A stretch of DNA of 64,000 bases, from positions 1 through 64,000 of the forward strand of contig CAZPDT010000002.1 of assembly GCA_964585545.1 (NCBI GenBank). Reading direction: 5' to 3'. The position numbers were made by a program, and so were the translations under genes. A model generated the notes under the pieces. That model saw only the letters and a list, made by a program, of their open reading frames with translations. It did not search any database and was not told where the DNA came from. Below, piece by piece: positions 44,303 to 53,900 of this stretch (positions are counted from its first letter, which is position 1; each line of letters opens with the position of its first letter). This stretch comes from Brumimicrobium sp964585545. Lineage in GTDB: Bacteria > Bacteroidota > Bacteroidia > Flavobacteriales_D > Crocinitomicaceae.

Positions 44303-44860
44303 ATGACTGTGGAAGAAGTAAAGAAAAGATGGTACGTTGTTCGAGCAATTGGTGGAAAAGAAAATTCTGTAAAAGAATATCTTGAAATGGAAATTGCTCG
44401 TCAAAAATTGGAAGAGTATTTTGGACAAATTCTTATTCCTACCGAAAAAGTTTTTCAAATTAGAAAAGGGAAAAAGATTTCTAAAGAAAAAACTTTTCTG
44501 CCGGGTTATGTTCTTATTGAAGCAGCGCTTGTTGGAGAAGTTCCTCATGTTGTGAAGGGAATTCCAAATGTTATTGGTTTTTTAGGAGCTGAAAAGTATG
44601 GAGACCCTCTCCCAATGAGAATGTCGGAAGTAAATCGTATTCTCGGAAAAGTTGATGAAATGTCAGAGAACGAAGAGGAAATGAAGATTCCTTTTGTCGT
44701 TGGTGAATCTGTTAAGGTTGTGGATGGTCCATTCAATAATTTTAATGGTACAATTGAAGAAATTAATGAAGAGAAAAAGAAACTTAAAGTTATGGTGAAA
44801 ATATTCGGCCGGAAGAATTTGGTCGAATTGAGCTATATGCAAGTTGAAAAAGAGAGTTAG
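44303..44860 (+). CDS. nusG: Transcription termination/antitermination factor NusG
   Basis: NusG binds RNA polymerase and couples it to Rho or the ribosome. From the ATG at 44303 the protein has 185 residues: the NGN domain with RWYVVRAIGGKEN and FLPGYVLIEA, and a KOW domain (about 128-183) with GESVKVVDGPFNNFNG. The frame is open to a GTG at 44279 right after the secE stop, which would add 8 residues that are not typical of the family. The gene is cotranscribed with secE and the ribosomal protein genes. Confidence 0.92.
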   Translation: MTVEEVKKRWYVVRAIGGKENSVKEYLEMEIARQKLEEYFGQILIPTEKVFQIRKGKKISKEKTFLPGYVLIEAALVGEVPHVVKGIPNVIGFLGAEKYGDPLPMRMSEVNRILGKVDEMSENEEEMKIPFVVGESVKVVDGPFNNFNGTIEEINEEKKKLKVMVKIFGRKNLVELSYMQVEKES

Positions 44861-44877
44861 TATTTTAACCCGTAGGA

Positions 44878-44914
44878 GTGACATTAATGATGATTAAAGC
44901 TTCCCATCAGTCAC
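44878..44914 (+). promoter_or_regulatory. Possible two-step hairpin in the rplK leader
   Basis: In the 80-base gap before rplK, GTGAC (44878-44882) can pair with GTCAC (44910-44914), and inside it GATG (44889-44892) with CATC (44905-44908). Ribosomal protein L1 controls rplKA through a leader structure in other bacteria, so this is a candidate site, but I cannot show L1 binding from sequence. Confidence 0.3.
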
Positions 44915-44940
44915 GTTTGTACTACACAAATTATATATAA

Positions 44941-45384
44941 ATGGCTAAAGAAGTAGCAGGTTTGATCAAATTACAGATCAGAGGTGGTGCAGCTAATCCT
45001 TCCCCTCCTGTTGGTCCCGCACTTGGTGCGAAAGGGGTCAACATAATGGAGTTCTGTAAGCAGTTTAACTCAAGAACCCAGGAGAGACAAGGAAAGGTTT
45101 TACCAGTTGTAATAACCGTATATGGTGATAAGTCTTTCGATTTCATCATTAAAACTCCACCAGCAGCAGTTCAATTGTTGGAAGCAGCTAAAAACAAAAA
45201 AGGTTCAGCCGAACCTAATCGTTTGAAAGTAGCAAGTGTTACCTGGGAACAGGTTGCAGCTATTGCTGAAGACAAAATGAGCGATTTAAACTGTTTTACA
45301 GTTGAATCTGGGATGAGAATGGTTGCTGGAACAGCAAGAAGTATGGGAATAACAGTAAAAGGACAATTTCCAAAATCTAATTAA
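44941..45384 (+). CDS. rplK: 50S ribosomal protein L11
   Basis: The 147-residue protein has the L11 N-terminal signature (LIKLQIRGGAANPSPPVGPA) and the rRNA-binding C-terminal domain ending in GITVKG. L11 forms the GTPase-associated centre with the L10-L7/L12 stalk encoded downstream. Confidence 0.97.
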   Translation: MAKEVAGLIKLQIRGGAANPSPPVGPALGAKGVNIMEFCKQFNSRTQERQGKVLPVVITVYGDKSFDFIIKTPPAAVQLLEAAKNKKGSAEPNRLKVASVTWEQVAAIAEDKMSDLNCFTVESGMRMVAGTARSMGITVKGQFPKSN

Positions 45385-45393
45385 AACATAATC

Positions 45394-46089
45394 ATGGGAC
45401 GTATTTCTAAAAAAAGAAAAGAAGTGCTTGCTAAGTATGACCCTAGCAAAGTATATTCGTTGACTGAGGCGTGTAAATTAGTAAAGGAAATTACCAATGC
45501 TAATTTCGATGCTTCTGTTGATTTAAGTGTACGATTAGGGGTTGACCCTAGAAAAGCAAATCAAATGGTGAGAGGAACCGTTGCTTTGCCTCACGGAACT
45601 GGAAAGGATATTAAAGTACTTGTACTTTGTACTCCTGACAAAGAAGAAGAGGCAAAAAATGCAGGTGCTGATCACGTTGGTTTAGATGAGTACATTACTA
45701 AAATTAAAGGAGGATGGACAGATATTGATGTTATCATTACAATGCCTTCTGTAATGGGTAAGGTGGGTGCTTTAGGTCGTGTTTTAGGACCGAGAGGATT
45801 AATGCCAAACCCTAAAACTGGTACTGTTACAATGGATGTTGCTAAAGCGGTCCAAGAAGTAAAAGCTGGTAAGATTGATTTTAGAGTTGATAAATTTGGT
45901 ATTATTCATTCGAATATTGCAAAAGTCTCTTTTGACGGTGGTAAAATTCAAGAAAATGCCAATGAATTGTTATCCACTTTATTGAAATTAAAACCAACAG
46001 CAGCTAAAGGAACGTATATTAAAAGTATATACATGAGCTCTACTATGAGCCCAAGTATTCAAATTGACACAAAATCCTTTGTCGCTTAA
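45394..46089 (+). CDS. rplA: 50S ribosomal protein L1
   Basis: The 231-residue protein has the two-domain L1 layout with LGRVLGPRGLMPNPK, the L1 signature. It builds the mobile stalk at the E site. It starts 9 bases after rplK. Confidence 0.97.
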   Translation: MGRISKKRKEVLAKYDPSKVYSLTEACKLVKEITNANFDASVDLSVRLGVDPRKANQMVRGTVALPHGTGKDIKVLVLCTPDKEEEAKNAGADHVGLDEYITKIKGGWTDIDVIITMPSVMGKVGALGRVLGPRGLMPNPKTGTVTMDVAKAVQEVKAGKIDFRVDKFGIIHSNIAKVSFDGGKIQENANELLSTLLKLKPTAAKGTYIKSIYMSSTMSPSIQIDTKSFVA

Positions 46090-46100
46090 AATTTTGAATT

Positions 46101-46622
46101 ATGAATAGAGAAGAAAAAGCGCAGTACATTGATACTTTAACGGCAGAACTAAAAGAAGCTGGAATCTTTTATTTAGCTGATACCTCAGAATTAACGGTGT
46201 CTGCTATTAATGATCTTAGAAGAAAATGTTTCAAGAATGGAGTGCGATTAAGAGTAATTAAAAACACATTATTCGAAAAATCAATCGAAAAAATTGAAGA
46301 CAAGAATCTAGGGGAGTTAAAAGATGTCCTTACAGGTCCAACTTCTATAATGTTCTCTGAAGTAGGTAATGCACCTGCTAAGATTATTAAAGAATTCCGA
46401 AAAAAATATGATAAGCCAGTGCTTAAAGCTGCTTTTATCGAAGAAACCATCTATATAGGTGATGAGAATCTCGAAGCATTAACAGCAATCAAGAGTAAGG
46501 ACGAACTTATCGGAGATATTATTACCTTATTACAAAGCCCAGTTAAAAACGTTGTTTCTGGACTTAAAGGACAGGGTGGTAAAATTGCAGGAATTGTTAA
46601 AACGCTCCAAGAAAGAGCATAA
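46101..46622 (+). CDS. rplJ: 50S ribosomal protein L10
   Basis: The 173-residue protein has the L10 rRNA-binding N-terminus (AELKEAGIFYLAD, RLRVIKNTL) and a C-terminal helix that holds L7/L12 dimers. The gap to rplA is only 11 bases, so the long L10-binding leader known from enterobacteria has no room here. Confidence 0.96.
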   Translation: MNREEKAQYIDTLTAELKEAGIFYLADTSELTVSAINDLRRKCFKNGVRLRVIKNTLFEKSIEKIEDKNLGELKDVLTGPTSIMFSEVGNAPAKIIKEFRKKYDKPVLKAAFIEETIYIGDENLEALTAIKSKDELIGDIITLLQSPVKNVVSGLKGQGGKIAGIVKTLQERA

Positions 46623-46657
46623 AATTAATTGTTAAACATTTTTTAAAATCAAATAAA

Positions 46658-47035
46658 ATGGCTGAAGTAAAAGAAATAGCTGAAACATTAGTTAACCTTA
46701 CAGTAAAAGAAGTTAATGATTTAGCGGAAATCCTTAAAGAGGAGTATGGAATCGAACCTGCTGCCGCTGCTGTTGCAGTTGCTGGCGGAGGTGCTGCTGC
46801 TGACGGAGGTGCTGCAGAAGAAAAATCAGAGTTCGATGTAATTCTAAAAGCTGCTGGTGGTAGTAAATTAGCAGTAGTTAAATTAGTAAAAGAACTTACA
46901 GGTCTTGGGCTTAAAGAAGCAAAAGAACTTGTTGATAATGCTCCATCTCCTATAAAAGAAGGTGTGGCAAAAGATGAAGCTGATAGCTTGAAATCTTCAT
47001 TAGAAGAAGCTGGAGCTGAAGTTGAACTTAAATAG
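46658..47035 (+). CDS. rplL: 50S ribosomal protein L7/L12
   Basis: The 125-residue acidic protein has the dimerising N-terminus, an Ala/Gly-rich hinge (about 36-54) and the C-terminal domain FDVILKAAGG with LGLKEAKELVDNAP, which recruits translation factors. Confidence 0.97.
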   Translation: MAEVKEIAETLVNLTVKEVNDLAEILKEEYGIEPAAAAVAVAGGGAAADGGAAEEKSEFDVILKAAGGSKLAVVKLVKELTGLGLKEAKELVDNAPSPIKEGVAKDEADSLKSSLEEAGAEVELK

Positions 47036-47057
47036 TTATTATACTATAATGAATAGT

Positions 47058-47096
47058 ACAGGCATCACCGATTTTCGGGATGCCTTGTGCTGTTTT
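47058..47096 (+). terminator. Intercistronic hairpin between rplL and rpoB
   Basis: ACAGGCATC-A-CCGA (47058-47071) pairs with TCGG-GATGCC-T-TGT (47075-47088), one bulged base on each arm and a 3-base loop. GCTGTTTT follows, a weak U tract. Its place matches the attenuator and RNase III site between rplL and rpoB in enterobacteria, so it likely lowers rpoB relative to the ribosomal genes. Confidence 0.65.
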
Positions 47097-47143
47097 AAGT
47101 ATTGAAGCACATTTAATTCTTTTTTCTAACTAAATTCACAGTC

Positions 47144-50100
47144 TTGACAACATCAAATAAAATAGCTACCAGAATTAATTTTTCTTCTAGCAAAAGCGTT
47201 TTCGAATATCCTGATTTCCTCGATATTCAATTAAAATCGTTCCGAGAGTTTTTTCAACTTGAAACAACTCCTGAAAATCGTGAGAAAGAAGGCCTCTTTA
47301 AAGTTTTCTCTCAAAATTTTCCAATCTCGGATACAAGAAACCAGTTTGTCCTTGAATTCTTGGACTATTATATTGATCCTCCACGTTACTCAATTGAAGA
47401 ATGTATTGAGAGAGGATTAACATATAGTGTACCACTTAAGGCAAAGTTAAAACTGTATTGTACAGATCCTGAACACGAGGATTTTGAAACTATTGTACAG
47501 GATGTTTATTTGGGAACTATTCCCTATATGACCCCTAAAGGGTCTTTTGTTGTGAATGGAGCAGAAAGAGTTATTGTATCTCAGTTACACAGATCTCCTG
47601 GAGTATTCTTTGGTCAATCAAGACACTCCAACGGAACAAAACTTTATTCTGCACGAATTATTCCTTTCAAAGGATCGTGGATAGAGTTTGCAACAGACAT
47701 TAATAATGTCATGTATGCCTATATTGACCGTAAGAAAAAGTTACCAGTAACTACATTGTTTAGGGCAATTGGCTATGAAAGTGATAAAGATATTCTAGAA
47801 ATTTTTGATCTCGCTGAAGAAATTAAAGTCAATAAAACGAACCTTAAAAAAGCGATTGGTCGTAAATTGGCTGCAAGAGTGCTTAAATCTTGGTTTGAGG
47901 ACTTTGGTGATTCCGATACCGGAGAGGTAGTTTCTATTGAACGTAATGAAGTAATACTCGATCGTGATACTGTTCTTGAAAAAGACCATATTGACGAAAT
48001 TATCGATGCTGGAGTGAAAACAATTATGCTCCATAAGGAAGAAACTGGATTTGCTGATTCGACAATCATTTATAACACCCTGCAAAAAGACGTAGCCAAT
48101 TCTGAAAAAGAAGCTGTAGAGGTGATCTATAGACAATTGCGTAGCGCAGAGCCGCCAGATATTGAAACGGCACGTAATGTTTTTGATAAATTATTTTTCT
48201 CCGATACACGATACGATCTTGGAGAAGTAGGTAGGTTTAGAATTAATAAGAAACTGAAAACTTCTGAAGATGAAGATTCTAAAGTCTTAACAAAAAGCGA
48301 TATTATTAAAATTGTTAAGTACCTTATTGAATTAATCAATTCAAAAGCGGAGGTTGATGATATTGACCACCTCTCTAATCGTAGGGTAAGAACGGTTGGT
48401 GAGCAATTGTTCTCTCAATTTGGTGTCGGATTGGCCAGAATGGCACGTACGATCCGAGAAAGAATGAATGTGCGTGATAATGAAGTGTTTACACCTATAG
48501 ATTTGATCAATGCAAAAACCCTTTCATCAGTAATTAATTCTTTCTTTGGAACGAATCAATTGTCTCAATTCATGGATCAAACCAATCCACTTGCAGAGGT
48601 GACACACAAAAGACGTTTTTCTGCTCTTGGACCTGGTGGTTTGTCGAGAGAACGTGCAGGATTCGAAGTTCGTGACGTCCATTATACACACTATGGTCGA
48701 CTTTGTACTATTGAGACGCCAGAGGGGCCAAATATTGGATTGATTTCTTCTTTATGTGTATATGCCAAAGTAAATAAGCTTGGTTTTATTGAAACACCCT
48801 ACAGAAAAGTAGTTAAAGGGAAAGTTCAACTTAAGGATGAACCTATTTATTTGACTGCAGAAGAAGAAGATGAACAAATGATTGCACAGGCAAATGCGCC
48901 TATAAATGATGATGGAACATTCGCAGGTTCACTTGTTAAAGCAAGAGAAGAGAGTGAGTTTCCAGTAGTCGAACCTTCAGAAATCGATCTCATGGATGTG
49001 GGGGCAAACCAAATTGCTTCAATTGCGGCTTCATCAATTCCTTTCTTGGAACACAATGATGCTAACCGTGCTTTGATGGGGTCAAATATGCAGCGTCAAG
49101 CACTGCCTTTGCTTAAACCACAAGCACCCATTGTTGGAACAGGAATAGAACGCTTAATAGCGCGCGACTCTAGAGTGCTCATTAATGCAGAAGGCGATGG
49201 TATAGTTGAATATGTTGATGCAAATGAAATTGTTATTAAATACGATTTATCTAAAGAAGATGAAATTGTTTCTTTCGATGGAAATACAAAAACATACGAA
49301 TTAACAAAGTTTAAAAAGACAAATCAGGGTTCTACAATGAACCTCAAGCCAATTGTAAAGAAAGGCGATGTCGTAACTGAAGGACAAGTACTATGCGAAG
49401 GTTATGCAACTCAGCAGGGTGAACTTGCTCTTGGTCAAAACATGAAGGTTGCCTTTATGCCTTGGAAAGGATATAACTTCGAGGATGCCATCGTGATATC
49501 TGAAAGGGTGGTTCGTGAGGATGTATTTACTTCTATTCATATTGATGAATATTCTCTTGAAGTGAGAGATACGAAACGAGGAATGGAGGAACTTACCGCT
49601 GATATTCCTAACGTGAGTGAAGAGGCAACTAAAGATTTAGATGAAAATGGTTTAATTCGTGTTGGGGCAGAAGTGAAAGAAGGAGATATCCTAATTGGTA
49701 AGATTACACCGAAAGGGGAAACTGATCCTTCTCCTGAGGAGAAATTATTGCGTGCTATCTTTGGTGATAAAGCAGGAGACGTTAAAGACGCTTCTCTTAA
49801 GGTTGGCCCTTCAGTTAAAGGAGTGATCATTAACAAAAAACTCTTCTCTAGAGCTGTTAAGGATAGAAAAACAAAAGCAAAGGACAAACCAGTTCTTGAA
49901 AACCTGGATGCAGATTACGAAAAAGATTTGGCAGAACTTAAAGGTATATTGATTCAAAAGTTATTGTTGATTCTTGATGGTAAAAAATCTGCTGGTGTAA
50001 CCAATAATTTTAGAGAAGAAATTATAAAGAAAGGATCTAAATTTTCTGAAAAAGCTTTAAAAATAATTGATTACTCAATTATAAATCCAAGAAAATGGAC

Positions 50101-50956
50101 AGATGATGAAGAAACAAACTCTTTAATACAAAGAGTAATTCACAACTTCACGATTAAAGCAAATGATTTATTGGGGAATTACAAACGTAGAAAATTCCAT
50201 ATTTCAGTAGGAGATGAATTGCCTTCTGGAATCGTTAAACTGGCCAAAGTTTATCTTGCAAAGAAGAGAAAGTTAAAAGTAGGAGATAAAATGGCTGGTC
50301 GACATGGTAATAAAGGTATTGTAGCAAACATTGTTCGTCAAGAAGACATGCCTTTCCTTGATGATGGAACACCAGTTGACATTGTTCTTAATCCACTAGG
50401 GGTACCTTCACGAATGAACTTGGGTCAGATATATGAAACTGTCCTTGGATGGGCGGGTCAAAAACTGAATGTTAAGTTTGCAACGCCAATTTTTGATGGG
50501 GCAGAACCTGAAGAGGTAGCCAAATATTGTGAAGAAGCAGGTATCCCAAGATGGGGTAAAACATTCTTGTATGATGGTGGAACAGGAGAGCGTTTTCACC
50601 AACCAGCAACTGTTGGGATAATTTATATGCTGAAATTATCACACATGGTGGATGATAAAATGCACGCAAGATCTATAGGACCTTACTCATTAATTACGCA
50701 ACAACCTTTAGGTGGTAAAGCATTGTTTGGTGGACAGCGTTTTGGTGAAATGGAGGTTTGGGCTCTTGAGGCATTTGGAGCATCGAATATTCTTCAAGAG
50801 ATCCTGACTGTTAAGTCGGATGATGTGAACGGTAGAGCTAAGGCTTATGAGTCTATTGTTAAAGGTGATAACCTTGCTAAACCGGGTATCCCCGAATCTT
50901 TCAATGTTTTATTACATGAATTGAGAGGACTGGGCTTGAATATCAATATGGATTAG
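47144..50956 (+). CDS. rpoB: RNA polymerase beta subunit
   Basis: RpoB is a catalytic core subunit of RNA polymerase; 1270 residues. The start is TTG at 47144: no ATG exists before the conserved RINFSSSK, and the N-terminus fits the family. The rifampicin-binding cluster reads QLSQFMDQTNPLAEVTHKRR with a following SALGPGG, the wild-type (sensitive) residues at the main resistance sites. The signature GDKMAGRHGNKG starts near residue 1046. rpoC follows after 28 bases. Confidence 0.98.
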   Translation: MTTSNKIATRINFSSSKSVFEYPDFLDIQLKSFREFFQLETTPENREKEGLFKVFSQNFPISDTRNQFVLEFLDYYIDPPRYSIEECIERGLTYSVPLKAKLKLYCTDPEHEDFETIVQDVYLGTIPYMTPKGSFVVNGAERVIVSQLHRSPGVFFGQSRHSNGTKLYSARIIPFKGSWIEFATDINNVMYAYIDRKKKLPVTTLFRAIGYESDKDILEIFDLAEEIKVNKTNLKKAIGRKLAARVLKSWFEDFGDSDTGEVVSIERNEVILDRDTVLEKDHIDEIIDAGVKTIMLHKEETGFADSTIIYNTLQKDVANSEKEAVEVIYRQLRSAEPPDIETARNVFDKLFFSDTRYDLGEVGRFRINKKLKTSEDEDSKVLTKSDIIKIVKYLIELINSKAEVDDIDHLSNRRVRTVGEQLFSQFGVGLARMARTIRERMNVRDNEVFTPIDLINAKTLSSVINSFFGTNQLSQFMDQTNPLAEVTHKRRFSALGPGGLSRERAGFEVRDVHYTHYGRLCTIETPEGPNIGLISSLCVYAKVNKLGFIETPYRKVVKGKVQLKDEPIYLTAEEEDEQMIAQANAPINDDGTFAGSLVKAREESEFPVVEPSEIDLMDVGANQIASIAASSIPFLEHNDANRALMGSNMQRQALPLLKPQAPIVGTGIERLIARDSRVLINAEGDGIVEYVDANEIVIKYDLSKEDEIVSFDGNTKTYELTKFKKTNQGSTMNLKPIVKKGDVVTEGQVLCEGYATQQGELALGQNMKVAFMPWKGYNFEDAIVISERVVREDVFTSIHIDEYSLEVRDTKRGMEELTADIPNVSEEATKDLDENGLIRVGAEVKEGDILIGKITPKGETDPSPEEKLLRAIFGDKAGDVKDASLKVGPSVKGVIINKKLFSRAVKDRKTKAKDKPVLENLDADYEKDLAELKGILIQKLLLILDGKKSAGVTNNFREEIIKKGSKFSEKALKIIDYSIINPRKWTDDEETNSLIQRVIHNFTIKANDLLGNYKRRKFHISVGDELPSGIVKLAKVYLAKKRKLKVGDKMAGRHGNKGIVANIVRQEDMPFLDDGTPVDIVLNPLGVPSRMNLGQIYETVLGWAGQKLNVKFATPIFDGAEPEEVAKYCEEAGIPRWGKTFLYDGGTGERFHQPATVGIIYMLKLSHMVDDKMHARSIGPYSLITQQPLGGKALFGGQRFGEMEVWALEAFGASNILQEILTVKSDDVNGRAKAYESIVKGDNLAKPGIPESFNVLLHELRGLGLNINMD

Positions 50957-50984
50957 TCAAATTTGAATTAAAACACGCATTATA

Positions 50985-53900
50985 ATGGCATATAAAAGAG
51001 AAAATAAAAATACGGTTAAGGATTTTTCAAAAATAACCATTTCATTGGCTTCACCTGAACAAATCCTAGAGCAATCTCATGGAGAAGTTCTAAAACCGGA
51101 AACAATTAACTACAGAACATACAAGCCTGAAAGAGATGGTTTGTTCTGTGAGCGTATTTTTGGTCCTGTAAAAGATTATGAATGTCACTGTGGAAAATAC
51201 AAACGTATTCGATACAGAGGTATTGTTTGTGACCGGTGTGGTGTCGAAGTAACAGAGAAAAAAGTACGGCGTGAGCGTATGGGGCACATTAAATTAGTCG
51301 TTCCAGTTGCTCATATCTGGTATTTTAAATCATTGCCAAATAAAATTGGTTATTTACTTGGCTTGCCTACAAAAAAACTGGATCAAATTATTTACTATGA
51401 GAGGTATGTTGTAATCAATCCAGGAATTGTTGGTGAAGAAGTTGATGAAAAAGGAGATCCAAAAGTAGCTAAATTAGATTTTCTTACTGAAGAAGAGTAC
51501 CTCGATATTCTTGATGAATTGCCGCAAGATAATCAATATCTAGATGATAGCGACCCCAACAAATTTGTTGCAAAAATGGGTGCTGAAGCCATCTTTGATT
51601 TGTTAAAGGAACTTGATTTGAATCAACTCTCTTACGATTTAAGAGATAAAGCAAATAAAGAGACTTCAATGCAGCGTAAAAATGAAGCGTTGAAGCGTCT
51701 GCAAGTTGTTGAAGCAATGGGAGAGTCACAAGAACGCATTGAAAATCGTCCTGAATGGATGATTATTAAAGTGGTTCCTGTTATTCCGCCAGAATTGAGA
51801 CCGTTAGTGCCATTGGATGGAGGTCGTTTTGCAACTTCTGATTTGAATGACTTATACAGACGTGTAATTATTAGAAACAATCGTTTAAAACGATTGATCG
51901 AAATAAAAGCACCTGAAGTTATTTTGCGTAACGAGAAAAGAATGCTTCAAGAATCTGTTGATTCTTTGTTTGATAATTCTAGAAAGTCAAGTGCAGTTAA
52001 AACGGAATCGAATCGACCATTAAAATCACTTTCTGATTCATTGAAAGGAAAGCAAGGTCGCTTCCGTCAGAATCTATTGGGTAAACGTGTTGATTATTCT
52101 GCACGTTCCGTAATCGTTGTTGGACCTTATTTGAAACTCCATGAATGTGGATTGCCTAAGGATATGGCAGCAGAATTATACAAACCCTTTGTAATTAGAA
52201 AATTAATTGAAAGAGGAATCGTTAAAACGGTTAAGTCGGCCAAGAAAATAGTAGACAAAAAAGATGCAATTGTATGGGATATATTAGAGAATGTAATTAA
52301 ATCACATCCCGTTCTTTTAAATCGTGCGCCTACACTTCACCGTTTAGGAATTCAGGCTTTTCAACCTAAGCTAATAGAAGGAAAAGCAATCCGCTTGCAC
52401 CCACTTGTTTGTACTGCATTTAATGCCGATTTCGATGGTGACCAGATGGCTGTTCACCTTCCTTTAGGGAATGCTGCTATTTTAGAAGCGCAACTCCTCA
52501 TGCTTTCTTCTCATAATATTCTTAATCCTGCTAATGGTGCTCCTATTACAGTACCTTCACAGGATATGGTATTGGGTCTTTATTATATGACAAAAGGAAG
52601 AAAATCTGATGGCGATAATCAAGTTCTAGGGGAAGGAATGACATTTTATTCTCCCGAAGAAGTAAATATTGCTTACAATGAGGGAAGAGTAAGCCTTAAT
52701 GCTTACATTAAAGTGAAAACAGATGTTCTTGATGAAAATGGAGAATTGACCAAGAAAATCATTGAAACAACTGTGGGGCGTGTGCTATTTAATGAACTTG
52801 TTCCCAAAGAATACGGTTTTATTGATGAAGTCTTAACGAAGAAAGCACTGCGTAATATCATTGGGAAAATTTTAAACATCTCTGGTACTTCTAGAACTGC
52901 CCAATTCCTTGATGATATAAAAGCTGTTGGTTACGATATGGCTTTTAAGGGTGGACTTTCGTTTAACCTTGATGATATTATTATTCCAAAGGAAAAGGAA
53001 ACATTGGTTGAAAAAGCAAACAACAATGTTGCTGAAGTAATGGACAACTATAATATGGGATTGATTACCAATAATGAAAGGTACAATCAAATTATTGATA
53101 TTTGGACGCGAACAAATTCTAGATTGACAAATACATTAATGGAACAATTGAAGGCTGATGATCAAGGATTCAATTCTATATATATGATGTTTGATTCTGG
53201 AGCACGTGGATCTAAAGAGCAAATTCGTCAGCTCTCAGGTATGCGTGGTTTGATGGCCAAACCTCAGAAGTCTGGAGCTTCAACGCACGAAATTATTGAA
53301 AATCCAATTCTGTCTAACTTTAAAGAAGGATTGTCCATTCTAGAGTACTTTATTTCGACTCACGGTGCTCGAAAAGGATTGGCCGATACAGCCTTGAAAA
53401 CTGCCGATGCGGGTTACCTTACAAGGCGTTTGGTTGATGTAGCACAAGACGTTGTTGTTAATGAGGAAGATTGTGGTACTCTAAGAGGTATTGAAGCAAC
53501 GGCGATCATCAAGAATGATGAAATTGTTGAGCCTCTTGCCGACAGAATTGTTGGTAGAACAACAGTACATGATGTGTATGATGATGATGAAAACTTACTA
53601 ATCGAATCAGGTGAAATTATAACTGAAAAGATTGCTGAAATTATTGAAAAAGCAGGGATTGATGAGGTAGAAATTCGTTCAGTATTGACCTGTGAATTGA
53701 AACGTGGTGTTTGTGCAAAATGCTATGGCCGTAATTTGGCTACTAATAGAAAAGCACAAATAGGTGATTCTATTGGAGTTGTAGCTGCACAATCAATTGG
53801 AGAGCCCGGGACACAGTTAACATTGCGTACTTTCCACGTTGGTGGTACGGCATCAAACATTGCTGATGAGAGCGATTTAAAGTCTAAAGCTAATGGTAGA

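Noticed and set aside
49537..49887. Long minus-strand frames inside rpoB, rpoC and tuf
   Set aside because: They mirror codon bias of highly conserved genes on the other strand and have no independent support.
47144..50956. Rifampicin resistance mutation in rpoB
   Set aside because: The main resistance positions all carry the wild-type residues.
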